From contig CAVOXO010000001.1 of the NCBI GenBank assembly GCA_963700425.1, positions 1,674,001 to 1,738,000 of the forward strand: 64,000 nt of DNA, written 5' to 3'. Position numbers and translations under genes: made by a program. This document shows, piece by piece, positions 1 to 7,780 of this stretch (its first letter is position 1; each line of letters starts with the position of its first letter). The notes under the pieces are model-generated. The model had not been told where the DNA came from, ran no database searches, and was given only the letters and a program-made list of their open reading frames with translations. Source of the stretch: CAVOXO01 sp963700425. GTDB lineage: Bacteria; Actinomycetota; Acidimicrobiia; Acidimicrobiales; Microtrichaceae.

Positions 1-83
1 AGCGCTGGCCGGCACTCGTCCGGTTCTTCGCGCTCGACCCGGTCGCGCTGGACGAAGCACAGGACGATGGGACCGTCACCTGA
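1..83 (+). CDS. 3' end of an unidentified gene (cut by window edge)
   Basis: The frame entering at base 3 stays open for 26 codons and stops at TGA 81-83. The visible tail ends in acidic residues (DEAQDDGTVT). Codon use is third-position G/C rich like the neighbouring genes, which is the only support that it is coding. It faces the convergent TetR gene across about 80 bases that hold only a weak TGCGA/TCGCA inverted repeat. No family can be assigned from 26 residues. Confidence 0.4.
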   Translation, partial: RWPALVRFFALDPVALDEAQDDGTVT

Positions 84-166
84 ACGTGGTGCGACACGAT
101 GTCTCATCGCAGGGAGCGGGCAGGTTCAGGGCGATGCCGGCCCACTGTGGTCCTGATGCGCGTGGA

Positions 167-760
167 TCACGTCGGGCGGACAATCTCCGCTGCTCTGGCC
201 AGCCAGGGCTCGAAGGCGTCGTCAACGATCCGCTCGATCACGCCATCGTCGACGGTTTCGCCGCGCAGCATCCGTCGGGACCACAGTGGACCGACGAGGC
301 GATCGAACATCTCGCCGGGGTCGGGAGCGGCGGTGAGCTCACCGGCGTCGACCGCCTCACGGATGGCGGCATCGAGGTGCGCCACGAACGCAGCGACCAG
401 CCGGGCCCGCATGGCCTCTGCTGTCTGGAGCCGCTCGGACCGCTCGAGCAGGATCGACAGGACCCGGCGCGTCTGGACAGAACTGAGCTCGTTGGCCAGA
501 CGTCCCAGCTCGGACGCGACGCGCACCTTGATCGGCGCTTCGGACGCAGCGACGGGCGGGAAGTCGACCTGTTCGAGCGCAGCCTGCACGAGTGCGGCGC
601 TGTCGGACCAGTGCCGGTACACCGTTGCCCGGCCGACACCAGCGCGGGCCGCCACATGCTGGGGCGTCACCGCAGCCGCGCCCTCCTCGCCCATGATCGA
701 CACCGCAGCATCGATGATCGCCTGTCGGGTCTTCGCGCCTCGAGCGGGCCTCGTCGCCAT
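167..760 (-). CDS. TetR family transcriptional regulator
   Basis: A 197-residue one-component repressor. The N-terminal helix-turn-helix lies at about residues 10-55 and includes TRQAIIDAAV, TPQHVAARAGV and the recognition-helix end ATVYRHWSD. The rest is the variable all-helical ligand domain, so the inducer cannot be read. I chose the ATG at 758-760 over the one at 782-784 because a perfect palindrome (774-796) lies just upstream and would otherwise fall inside the coding region. It diverges from the TMEM175-like gene, whose promoter the palindrome would cover, so it probably represses itself and that gene. Family certain; target inferred. Confidence 0.9.
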   Translation of the reverse strand: MATRPARGAKTRQAIIDAAVSIMGEEGAAAVTPQHVAARAGVGRATVYRHWSDSAALVQAALEQVDFPPVAASEAPIKVRVASELGRLANELSSVQTRRVLSILLERSERLQTAEAMRARLVAAFVAHLDAAIREAVDAGELTAAPDPGEMFDRLVGPLWSRRMLRGETVDDGVIERIVDDAFEPWLARAAEIVRPT

Positions 761-773
761 CACCGACAGCATA

Positions 774-796
774 GGGTGAGACATTGCGTCTCACCC
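774..796. promoter_or_regulatory. Palindromic operator between tetR and the channel gene
   Basis: GGGTGAGAC and GTCTCACCC form a perfect 9-base inverted repeat around a 5-base centre (ATTGC). It sits between the divergent starts at 760 (minus) and 844 (plus). TetR dimers typically bind palindromes of this size in exactly this position. Assignment to the adjacent TetR is inference. Confidence 0.7.
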
Positions 797-843
797 GTGC
801 CGGCGTCGACGTCGAAGCGGGCGCTTCGGCAGGAGGAACAGCG

Positions 844-1530
844 GTGCCCGACCGACCCGACCGGCAAGCGGATCATGGACAGCACGACGGAGCCGTGGCC
901 CGGCGACGGGCGGATCCCGACCGACTGGTGACCTTCACCGACGGTGTGTTCGCGATCATCATCACGATCCTCGTCCTGGACATCCGTGTGCCGTCCGACC
1001 TCGATGGCGCGTCGCTTCGCTCCGCACTCGGTGACGTCGGTCCGACCCTGGTCGCATGGATCATCAGCTTCCTGCTGACCGGGATGTTCTGGGTGTGGCA
1101 CCGCGACGTGTTCGCGGGTGTGCGGGAGATCAACAGGGACGTGGTGTGGCTCAACCTGCTGTTCCTCGTTCCGGTCTCGCTGATCCCGTTCGCCGCGTCG
1201 GTCATGGGCGAGTACGACCGGTCACCGATCGCCCTGCGTCTCTACGGAGCCGTCCTGATCATGGTCAGCATCATGCGGGCCGCGCTGTTCCGCTACCTCT
1301 CCACCCGGCCGCACCTGCTCTACGAACCGGCGTCCCCGCGGGCGAAGCAGTTCGGCCTGCTCGTGACCCTGACGCCGATCGGCGTGTACCTGATCGCCAT
1401 GGCACTCGCCGATGCCTCACCGGTGGCCAGCCTGGCGCTGTATGGCTCGATGCCGCTGCTGTACTTCGGGGCGCTCACCTTGCTGCGCGACCACTCCCGG
1501 AGCAGCGACGAGGCGGACGACTACTCATGA
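844..1530 (+). CDS. TMEM175 family (DUF1211) membrane protein
   Basis: A 228-residue integral membrane protein. The signature FTDGVFAI at residues 31-38 in the first helix matches the F-S/T-DGVFAI motif of TMEM175-type potassium channels, here in the single-repeat bacterial form. Further helices follow with short loops, and the charged tail ends RSSDEADDYS. The GTG at 844 is preferred over upstream in-frame codons because AGGAGGA lies at 831-837, about six bases before it, and because the TetR palindrome occupies 774-796. Potassium conduction is known for characterised relatives and is only inferred here. The exporter-like gene follows 58 bases downstream in the same direction. Confidence 0.82.
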   Translation: MPDRPDRQADHGQHDGAVARRRADPDRLVTFTDGVFAIIITILVLDIRVPSDLDGASLRSALGDVGPTLVAWIISFLLTGMFWVWHRDVFAGVREINRDVVWLNLLFLVPVSLIPFAASVMGEYDRSPIALRLYGAVLIMVSIMRAALFRYLSTRPHLLYEPASPRAKQFGLLVTLTPIGVYLIAMALADASPVASLALYGSMPLLYFGALTLLRDHSRSSDEADDYS

Positions 1531-1588
1531 TCCGACAACGGCGACAGGGCGAGGCAGTGACACCGTCGAACACCACAAGGGGCGCGCC

Positions 1589-2785
1589 ATGACCAGCGAC
1601 GAGCCGACAAACGGCAACCACGACCACCCACACCCCATGCCCTCCGACGTCGCCGAAGCAGCGGAGGCACACGAAGCTGAGCGGACGCTGCGGGGTGAAC
1701 GGCCCGACTGGGTCGACCGGTTCGTCTGGGAATCGCTCTGGAAAGCCGTGACCGTCGGCGTGCTGACCACCATCGGGGTGATCGTCGCGCTCCGGGCACG
1801 ACACCTGATCTTCCTGCTCGTCATCTCGCTGTTCTTCTCACTCGCGATGGTGCCCGCGGTGCAGCACCTCCAACAGAAACGGGGGTGGCGTCCCGGTGCG
1901 TCCGTCGGTGTCATCTACGCCGGGGTCGTCGCGTTCGTCCTGGCCATGGTCCTGCTGCTCATCCCCGGCATCGCCGACTTCGCCGGCACCGTGAGCGACA
2001 AGGGCGACGACTGGATCACCAGTCTGAACGACTGGACCGAGTCGAACCTGGGTGTCACCGCAGTGGATCAGAGCTCTGCGCAGACCGCCGCGACCAAGAC
2101 GGGCGCAGCGCTCAGCGACTGGACCGACGAGATCCTCGGCGTCGCCTCCTCCGGGCTCGGCATGGTCTTCGACCTCGCCACCGTCGGACTGTTCACCTTC
2201 TACCTGACGGCGGACAACGAACGCATCCGACGTGCGTTGTTGTCGAAGGTGCCGCCACGCCGACAACGGGTCTACTCGTGGGTCACCGACACCGCCATCA
2301 CCCAGACGGGCGGCTACTTCTACTCGCGGCTCCTGCTCATGGGCATCAACGGCGGTCTCTTCTTCGTCGTCATGGTCCTCGTGGGGGTGCCCGTGTCCTA
2401 TGCGGTACCCCTGTCGCTGTTCGGAGGTTTCGTCGCCGAGTTCATCCCTGCGGTCGGCACCTACATCGGCGCAGCGGTACCCATCCTCGTCACCCTCGGC
2501 GATCAAGGACTCGCGTCCGCCGGCATCCTGCTGGCGTGGACGATCGTCTACCAGCAGGTCGAGAACTACTGGCTCAGCCCACGGCTCAGCGCGCAGACCA
2601 TGGAACTCAACGGCGGCGTCGCGTTCGGCGCCGCCATCGCCGGCGGCGCCATCGCGGGGCCGATGGGTGCGTTCATGGCCCTTCCGGTCGCGGCCCTCAT
2701 CACCGCCATCGTCTCCAACCTCGGCCGAACCTACGACGTCGTCGAATCGACCGCAACGAACCCCGACGACAGCGCGACCGCCTAG
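1589..2785 (+). CDS. AI-2E/PerM family transporter
   Basis: A 398-residue polytopic membrane protein of the AI-2E exporter-like family (PF01594). A soluble acidic and histidine-containing N-terminus of about 50 residues is followed by two close hydrophobic segments, a soluble extracytoplasmic stretch (about residues 130-190), and the conserved C-terminal half. That half holds the FVAEFIPAVGTYIGAAVP region and the late YWLSPRLSAQTMELN segment typical of the family. The ATG at 1589 follows an AAGGGGC Shine-Dalgarno-like stretch. It is probably co-transcribed with the channel gene upstream. Substrates of these permeases vary (autoinducer-2, ions, small organics), so none is assigned. Confidence 0.85.
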   Translation: MTSDEPTNGNHDHPHPMPSDVAEAAEAHEAERTLRGERPDWVDRFVWESLWKAVTVGVLTTIGVIVALRARHLIFLLVISLFFSLAMVPAVQHLQQKRGWRPGASVGVIYAGVVAFVLAMVLLLIPGIADFAGTVSDKGDDWITSLNDWTESNLGVTAVDQSSAQTAATKTGAALSDWTDEILGVASSGLGMVFDLATVGLFTFYLTADNERIRRALLSKVPPRRQRVYSWVTDTAITQTGGYFYSRLLLMGINGGLFFVVMVLVGVPVSYAVPLSLFGGFVAEFIPAVGTYIGAAVPILVTLGDQGLASAGILLAWTIVYQQVENYWLSPRLSAQTMELNGGVAFGAAIAGGAIAGPMGAFMALPVAALITAIVSNLGRTYDVVESTATNPDDSATA

Positions 2786-2798
2786 CGAACGAGGTGCA

Positions 2799-3248
2799 AT
2801 GGGGCCGCGTGCTGCGCGTGCCGTCTCACCACCCTGTACCCGGCCGGGCGGGACTGCCGACCTGTTCTCGACTGAGGAAGAACGGCCCCGGCTCCAGCTC
2901 GAAGCGGCAACCGGCGAGGAGGACGCCCAACACGCAACCGACCTCGAAACCGACGAACTCGCCTCACACTTCAACGACCTCACCACCACTTTGGCCGAAC
3001 TCGACATTGATGCCATCTGGTCCGAAGCCGATTTCGCCGAACGCCGTGTGCTCGTCGAGGAGCTCGTCGAAGAGGTCAGCATCTTCCCCGACCACCTGGA
3101 AGTGAAGATCGCCGGCTCACCCCGAATCAACGTTCGGCTCAGCGAAGTCGGGCTCAAAGAGTCTGCGAACGTTGGTGTCGGAGGGGGGATTGCACCCCGT
3201 AACCCACACCGCACGCGCTCCGATTGGGTGAGTCTTACCGCGGCCTGA
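2799..3248 (+). pseudogene. C-terminal remnant of a large serine recombinase
   Basis: The open frame is 149 residues long, but only the C-terminal part is recognisable. A coiled-coil-like stretch (DLTTTLAELDIDAIWSEADF) is followed by ERRVLVEELVEEV, a PDHLEVKIAG segment and RINVRLSEVGL, the pattern at the end of actinobacterial large serine recombinases. The catalytic resolvase domain and zinc-ribbon/recombinase domains are absent, so this is a 5'-truncated relic. It lies at the left edge of the repeat-bounded island and just after the exporter gene. Near its end, 3175-3189 is identical over 15 bases to the 3' end of the tRNA-Leu gene at 10773. Family assignment rests on remembered C-terminal motifs. 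Confidence 0.55.
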
Positions 3249-3290
3249 CCAGGGCTTTCGCGTATCACTAAACGCGGCATTCGGAAGTCA

Positions 3291-3321
3291 CATACCGTAT
3301 CGCATACCGATCTGGTATACT
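3291..3321 (+). promoter_or_regulatory. Promoter/operator of the first toxin-antitoxin module
   Basis: CATACCG occurs twice (3291-3297 and 3303-3309), followed by the inverted match GGTATAC (3314-3320). An extended -10 element TGG-TATACT sits at 3313-3321. The expected transcription start falls about at the antitoxin ATG (3328), so the message is probably leaderless. The short repeats over the -10 are typical of ribbon-helix-helix autorepression sites. Confidence 0.55.
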
Positions 3322-3327
3322 CTCGAA

Positions 3328-3582
3328 ATGGCCACAGAACAGATCGCCGTTCGGATTCCCAAGCCCCTCCTCAGCGACCTCGACGACCTCATCAAAACCG
3401 GAGCATACGAAAGCCGGGCCGCTGCGGTCCGAGCCGGCATCGAAGCCATCATGGAACTCGAACACCAACGCCAGACCGACCGAGCCGTCGTCGATGGCTA
3501 CACACGGCAACCACCAACCGAAACCGAAGACCACGCGGCACTCGCGTCGCTTCGCGAAGCGATCCTCGACGAGCCATGGTGA
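3328..3582 (+). CDS. Ribbon-helix-helix antitoxin
   Basis: An 84-residue protein. The N-terminal strand IAVRIPKPLL followed by SDLDDLIKTGAYESRAAAVRAGI is a MetJ/CopG-type ribbon-helix-helix that dimerises on DNA. The acidic, proline-containing tail from about residue 50 should wrap the toxin. Its stop codon overlaps the toxin start by seven bases, the usual translational coupling of such pairs. The direct and inverted CATACCG/GGTATAC repeats immediately upstream are the likely autoregulatory site. It is a distant relative of the antitoxin at 4456-4701, sharing the mid-protein GY-x-RQP motif. Confidence 0.85.
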   Translation: MATEQIAVRIPKPLLSDLDDLIKTGAYESRAAAVRAGIEAIMELEHQRQTDRAVVDGYTRQPPTETEDHAALASLREAILDEPW

Positions 3583-3896
3583 CGACTCCAGACCGCGGAG
3601 AAATCTGGTGGGGCGAACTCGAAGGCGTTGGTCGACGCCCCTTCCTCATCATGACCCGATCCGCTGCGATCCTTGTCCTGAACAGCGTCCTTGCGGCACC
3701 GGTTACCCGCACGATCAGAGGAATCCCCACCGAACTACGGCTCGGGGCCGACGATGGCATGCCTACCGACTGCGTTGCGAGCTTCGACAATCTCAGAGTC
3801 GTCCCCAAGGCGTACCTTGTCGACCAGATCTGCACACTGCAGCCGCCCCGCCTCGCCGAAGCATGCGCCGCCGTCCAAGCCGCCATCGACTGCTAG
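3576..3896 (+). CDS. PemK/MazF family toxin (endoribonuclease)
   Basis: A 106-residue protein of the PemK/MazF fold. RGEIWWGELEG at residues 7-17, the strand RPFLIMTRSAAI, and the core APVTRTIRGIPTE are the family landmarks; the conserved arginines and threonines form the RNA-cleaving site. It would cut single-stranded RNA at short motifs when the labile antitoxin is lost. The start ATG at 3576 overlaps the antitoxin stop. It is clearly paralogous to the toxin at 4139-4462, sharing VLNSV, TRTIRGIP and the DN pair. The cleavage motif cannot be predicted. Confidence 0.85.
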   Translation: MVTTPDRGEIWWGELEGVGRRPFLIMTRSAAILVLNSVLAAPVTRTIRGIPTELRLGADDGMPTDCVASFDNLRVVPKAYLVDQICTLQPPRLAEACAAVQAAIDC

Positions 3897-3973
3897 ACAG
3901 AACCCTTGGGAGAGGGGTTTGGTGCTGCCCATCGACGGGCCCCGGCCGCCTGAACCACGGTGTACTAACGCTT

Positions 3974-4087
3974 GTGTCGGAGGAGCGACTCGAACCATAA
4001 CCCCACGCGAAATCTGAGCTCAGAGGGGCGCTCGAAGGTCTTCACGCCGAGAAGCTGATCACGAACCGCTGCACCGACAACTGCACC
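3974..4087 (+). repeat. tRNA-Leu-like att repeat, copy 1
   Basis: The core at 3974-4011 begins GTGTCGGAGGAGCGACTCGA and ends ACCCCACGCGAA. It matches the T-arm and acceptor end of the tRNA-Leu gene at 10774-10857 in the same orientation, with the T-arm changed. Paired CTGCACC motifs follow at 4069 and 4081. The same arrangement recurs at 5047 and 7873. It marks the boundary after the first toxin-antitoxin module. An integration scar is inferred; the repeat itself is seen directly. Confidence 0.75.
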
Positions 4088-4138
4088 AAGTCCGACCCGA
4101 TCAACGACGCTGAACGCCTCGGGGCGGCGAGCCCGAGG

Positions 4139-4462
4139 TCAGTAGATGATATCGAGCGAGTACCGGAGTGCTGTATCAAGTCGTGCCCGGGTGACGTCAT
4201 CGAGATGGCCGACCGGGTCATCGTCCAAATCTTCGAGCGGGATCGTGATCACGTTGTCGCAGCTGATAACGCACACCTCGGGCAACCCCTGATCGGGACC
4301 AATCTCAACCTCGGACGGAATGCCTCGAATGGTCCTCGTGATTGGCGCACACGTCACCGAGTTCAGCACCTCGATCGCCGCGTTACGTGTGAGAACGCAC
4401 ACTGGTCGGCGAGCAGCGGGCGGTCCCAGATCGGCCCAGAAAATGTCGTTTCGAGCTACCAC
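4139..4462 (-). CDS. PemK/MazF family toxin (second module)
   Basis: A 107-residue protein with the PemK/MazF pattern: ND-IFWADLG at the N-terminus, RRPVCVLTRNAAI, then APITRTIRGIPSEV and CDNVITIP. It reads opposite to the first module but resembles its toxin closely in the central 40 residues, so the two modules share ancestry. The start overlaps the antitoxin gene by seven bases, the same geometry as module one. The function (endoribonuclease held by the upstream antitoxin) follows the family. The C-terminus is more acidic than in the first toxin. Confidence 0.85.
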   Translation of the reverse strand: MVARNDIFWADLGPPAARRPVCVLTRNAAIEVLNSVTCAPITRTIRGIPSEVEIGPDQGLPEVCVISCDNVITIPLEDLDDDPVGHLDDVTRARLDTALRYSLDIIY

Positions 4463-4701
4463 TGCGGAACTGTCCGGGCCGCCAGCCGTCTCGCTGACTC
4501 GACGAGCGCAGGATCAGCGGGCTGACGTCGATACCCCTGCTGAAGTTGTCGATCCTTGGAAGCAAGGTCTTCCGCTTCGAGAATTGCCTGTGCACCTCGT
4601 CGCATGAGTTCAGACCGGTTCGTGCCGAGGTCCGCGGCAAGGGAGTCCAGGCGTTCAACGAGGTCGTCGTCGAGTTGCACCAATACTTCACGTCGGCTCA
4701 T
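4456..4701 (-). CDS. Ribbon-helix-helix antitoxin (second module)
   Basis: An 81-residue protein when started at the ATG of 4699-4701. The strand EVLVQLDDDL leads into VERLDSLAADLGTNRSELMRRGAQAI, a clear CopG/MetJ ribbon-helix-helix. The tail contains the YRRQP motif also seen in the first antitoxin. A start at 4705-4707 is also open. I prefer 4701 because TAGCAT, a plausible -10 on the minus strand (4708-4713), places the transcription start at that codon. The duplicated AGCATATGG motif upstream is a candidate autoregulatory site. Confidence 0.82.
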   Translation of the reverse strand: MSRREVLVQLDDDLVERLDSLAADLGTNRSELMRRGAQAILEAEDLASKDRQLQQGYRRQPADPALVESARRLAARTVPQW

Positions 4702-4704
4702 GAC

Positions 4705-4722
4705 CATATGCTACCCCATATG
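4705..4722 (-). promoter_or_regulatory. Operator candidate of the second toxin-antitoxin module
   Basis: CATATG occurs at 4705-4710 and 4717-4722, twelve bases apart. On the minus strand this reads as a direct repeat of AGCATATGG overlapping the -10-like TAGCAT. Short tandem sites over the -10 region suit a ribbon-helix-helix repressor. Binding is inferred. Confidence 0.45.
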
Positions 4723-4999
4723 CTCGGACGATACGAAGACGTTGGTCCGATCGGTCCAGGCCACCCGATCCGACGACACACCGCCTGCGGCGGACTCATC
4801 AACGAGTACCGCGCCGCAGCCTGAAGTACGCCACGGCCGACTGACACCTCCCGACCTCCAGATTCGACGCGCCCGAGAGTCGGGCCCGATCTACCGATTC
4901 AGCTGCCGGTGACCCAGACCTGAATCGCCCCGGACGAGTTCTCGGCCCCTTCACGGCACCGTCAGCACCTACCAACCCACCGGAAAACCGAAAAACCCC

Positions 5000-5015
5000 C
5001 GAACCTGAGGGTTCG
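5000..5015 (-). terminator. Rho-independent terminator, minus strand
   Basis: CGAACC (5000-5005) pairs with GGTTCG (5010-5015) around TGAG. On the minus strand the stem is followed by GGGGGTTTTT. It would stop leftward transcription coming from the second att-like repeat before it enters the second toxin-antitoxin module. The 4723-5046 stretch otherwise shows no gene. Confidence 0.5.
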
Positions 5016-5046
5016 AGAGTTTCCGATGTCTCGCGACATCACATTC

Positions 5047-5174
5047 GTGTCGGAGGAGCGACTCGAACCACAACCCCACGCGAATCCTGACAGCCCGGAG
5101 AGCTCTCCGCACTCCTCACGACGCGAAGCTGACTGGGACCCGCTGCACCAACAACTGCACCAAATCCTGCACCA
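5047..5174 (+). repeat. tRNA-Leu-like att repeat, copy 2
   Basis: The core at 5047-5084 differs from copy 1 by a single base (CACAA for CATAA). CTGCACC motifs follow at 5143, 5155 and 5168. The distance from core end to first CTGCACC is 59 bases, against 58 in copy 1 and 59 in copy 3. It separates the second toxin-antitoxin module from the nitrilase operon. Confidence 0.75.
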
Positions 5175-5367
5175 CGTCTGACGTAGACAACGACTCTGGC
5201 GCTTGTGTCGCTTCGAGCGATGTGGTCGAGACCGGTCCGTGTGAACACACGGTCGCAAAATGCCGGGTATCGGCCGTCCTTTCGGGCTCTCGCGGTCCTT
5301 GATCCTGTCCATTCGTCATCACCACCGGATGGGGAAGAAGTTCAAGCGAGCCTGCAGGTCGACGGGC

Positions 5368-5844
5368 TCAGGGTCGGCTGTCTATTGGTTCGAATACGAC
5401 GACGGGCGCCTCCACGGAGCGGCCTTGAGCGAAGGCCTCGTCTTCAGGCTCGATGGCCAGCCAGCGTTGCCACAGGCGGTCACGTTCCTCGCCAACGGCA
5501 AGGCGGGCCCGCACTCGGCGGGGTTGCTGGCGGGGAAGCCGAATGACGGCATCCGGGTGGGCCACGAGATTGAGCCACCACGCGGGATGGCCTTCGTCCC
5601 AACCGTTCGTGGCCAGCCCGGTTACGTTCGGCCCGTCTTCCAGGTAGGCGACGATCACGCTGCGCTGTCCGCCGGACTTTCGGCCGATCGTGGTGAGATG
5701 CATCGCGCCCCACCCACGTTTGCTGGCTGGGGTCCAGAGGAAGCGGCCGAGGCTGAGGCGGTACAGGGCCCGGTGACAACGCCAGAAGGCGTGCTTGAAC
5801 CACGCCGGCGGGAGTTTGGGCGGTGCTTGCGCCGCGGTGCTCAT
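5368..5844 (-). CDS. Deazaflavin-dependent (DDN-type) nitroreductase family protein
   Basis: A 158-residue protein of the F420-dependent nitroreductase/quinone reductase family. The landmark LTTIGRKSGGQRS (from about residue 50) is the beta-strand and cofactor-phosphate loop. PAWWLNLVAHPDAVIRL about 40 residues later is the second conserved block. An amphipathic N-terminal helix with KHAFWRCHRALYRL could sit on the membrane. It is the last gene of a three-gene minus-strand group with the DUF4386-like protein (overlap of four bases) and nitrilase. A redox role with F420 follows from the family; the substrate is unknown. Confidence 0.78.
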   Translation of the reverse strand: MSTAAQAPPKLPPAWFKHAFWRCHRALYRLSLGRFLWTPASKRGWGAMHLTTIGRKSGGQRSVIVAYLEDGPNVTGLATNGWDEGHPAWWLNLVAHPDAVIRLPRQQPRRVRARLAVGEERDRLWQRWLAIEPEDEAFAQGRSVEAPVVVFEPIDSRP

Positions 5845-6380
5845 CGCTCCACCTCCGTCAGGGGTGCGCCGTAGTCATCGACCGTCGATGAAGAAGCCGT
5901 GGGTGCCGTCGCCTTGGTCGTGAGGAGGACGCCGCCGAGCCAGGCGAACCAGACGATCTGCAGCAGCCCGAACGCAACGGTGGCATCGTTCAGCGGTGGC
6001 AGGACCGACGCGATGCCGATGACTCCGATGACGAGACCGAGCCATCCGAGGAGCCTCGGTAGACGGTCGCCTCGTACGACGACTGCGCTCACCAGGAGGA
6101 CCCAGAGGCCGCCGAGCAACTCGCCGCCGGCACTGCCCAACGCCAAGGCGACCGGTTCGACTGCACGCCAGGTGGTCACGGCGTTCGCGTGGTCGGTCGA
6201 GGCGAGGTCATGGACGGTGGTCATTCCGTATGTGAATACCATCCCACTCGCGACGAGGACGACGCCCCACAACAGACCGACGGCGGTCGCGATCCGAACG
6301 GTGGCCGGATCGTCTGTGCGCAGCCGTTCCCACAGTGTGAGTGCAAGCACGCCGACCGCGAGCCCGAAGGCCACGAGCAA
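5841..6380 (-). CDS. DUF4386-like polytopic membrane protein
   Basis: About 179 residues with four to five hydrophobic segments (near residues 2-16, 32-52, 75-105, 110-128 and 135-152), resembling the C-terminal two thirds of DUF4386 proteins. No ATG is present at the front; TTG at 6378-6380 is the nominal start, and the frame stays open back into the end of the nitrilase gene. Either translation begins inside that gene or the N-terminus has been lost. It overlaps the next gene by four bases. The function of the family is unknown. Confidence 0.6.
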   Translation of the reverse strand: MLVAFGLAVGVLALTLWERLRTDDPATVRIATAVGLLWGVVLVASGMVFTYGMTTVHDLASTDHANAVTTWRAVEPVALALGSAGGELLGGLWVLLVSAVVVRGDRLPRLLGWLGLVIGVIGIASVLPPLNDATVAFGLLQIVWFAWLGGVLLTTKATAPTASSSTVDDYGAPLTEVER

Positions 6381-6417
6381 CTCGCCGGTTGCGGCCCGTT
6401 GTGAGCGAGGCTCGGGT

Positions 6418-7368
6418 TCAGTTCTCGTCAGCGGATTGGAACGTCACCGGCAGGCGGGGTGACCGGTTCACGTCAAGTGTGAAGATGTCAGGCCTCGAGT
6501 AGTGGCCGACGGGGTCGAATGTCCGGCGAGCGGTCCGAACTTCGTCGAGATCGATGTCAGCGACGAGCATGCCCTTCTCTCGCCGTTTCGGGCCAGCGAC
6601 CACCTGTCCTGTGGGTGAGCAGATGATCCCGTTTCCGGGGCTGAGCCACTCCCCGGCGCCGGGAGCGATGACTTCGCGAGCGACCAGGTCTTCGGGAATG
6701 TCCGCGTCTTCGACTGTTGGTCCGACACCGATGACCCAGGTGGAGCCTTCGCGGCCGATGTGTTGCATCGTTGCCAACCAGTTCTCCCGATGGTCAGCGG
6801 TCGGCGCGCAGTAGATCTCCACGTTCTGCGCGTAGATCGCAGCCCGGGCGAGCGGCATGAAATTTTCCCAGCAGAGCAAGACCCCCACCCTGCCAACGGC
6901 GGTTTCCACGACCTGCAACCCTCGGCCGTCACCGAATCCCCACACGGTCCGTTCAGCATTGGTTGGCATGACCTTGCGGTGCACATTCAAGATCTCGCCG
7001 GTTGCATCAATGGTCACCGCCGTGTTGTAGAGCGTGCCGGCGCTCATCTCGCTGGCGCGCTCGTTGATCCCCATCACCACCACGACCCCGTGCTCGCGCG
7101 CTGCAGCGCGAACCGGTGCGAGCTCATCAGCAGCCAAGTCGACAGCGTTCGCGAACAAGCGGCCATACAGGCGCTCGACGTCGCCCGCGTTGTTCGACGG
7201 CACCAGACCCCACACGAAGTCCGGATAGCCAGGAACCCATGCCTCCGGGAACACCATCAACTCGATGCCGTCCGCTGCGGCCTGCCCGATCAACTCAACG
7301 GCGCGTTCCAAACAGCCGGCCTTGTCGAAATAGACACCCGGCTCCTGCACCGCTGCAACTCTCACCAT
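6418..7368 (-). CDS. Nitrilase (carbon-nitrogen hydrolase family)
   Basis: A 316-residue enzyme expected to hydrolyse a nitrile to the carboxylic acid and ammonia. The catalytic triad is visible: Glu42 in FPEAWVPGYP, Lys132 in HRKVMPT, and Cys166 in LLCWENFMPL. The C-W-E-N block and the PGYPDFVWG loop favour true nitrilases over amidases. The length is slightly shorter than the usual 330-370. It is first in the minus-strand operon with the DUF4386-like and F420-type genes, between two tRNA-like repeats, so it is probably cargo of an integrated element. The natural substrate is unknown. Confidence 0.88.
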   Translation of the reverse strand: MVRVAAVQEPGVYFDKAGCLERAVELIGQAAADGIELMVFPEAWVPGYPDFVWGLVPSNNAGDVERLYGRLFANAVDLAADELAPVRAAAREHGVVVVMGINERASEMSAGTLYNTAVTIDATGEILNVHRKVMPTNAERTVWGFGDGRGLQVVETAVGRVGVLLCWENFMPLARAAIYAQNVEIYCAPTADHRENWLATMQHIGREGSTWVIGVGPTVEDADIPEDLVAREVIAPGAGEWLSPGNGIICSPTGQVVAGPKRREKGMLVADIDLDEVRTARRTFDPVGHYSRPDIFTLDVNRSPRLPVTFQSADEN

Positions 7369-7780
7369 GACTCAGACCTCCTCAGGACCTCGAACAGCCT
7401 TGCACGAACCGAGAAGGGGCAAGCCACGGCCACCTCCCCTCAACGGGATCTGTGGGGTTCCAGTCGTTCTCGACTCATTGCGCTTCGGCACTGGCGGCGT
7501 CCTCCCGACGAGGACGCTCAGCCCACCGAGAGCTTCCACTCCCATGAACAACTGCGGCCGGCGACACCAGTCGTCAGCACCACCCCCTGGAGACGCCACG
7601 CATATCAGCAACCCGCCCCGCATACGTCAGACCGACCGCGATCGGCACATCTGATTGGTCAGCCGCTGACCAACCGACAGCACTCATATCGTTCAACGGA
7701 ACTGAGCATCAGGCTGCCTTGCTCCATCCTTCCCTTCCGCCACGCGCTGGACGGGAAGCCGAACGAGACCGAACGAAGAG
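7369..7780. other. Gene-free stretch upstream of the nitrilase
   Basis: I see no convincing gene on either strand. Short open frames here lack family motifs and normal codon use. It should hold the nitrilase promoter, but no clear -35/-10 pair was found. Confidence 0.4.

Noticed and set aside
3175..3205. A fourth full att-like repeat inside the recombinase relic
   Set aside because: Only 15 bases match; the rest of the core and the phased CTGCACC motifs are absent, and the bases are explained by recombinase coding.
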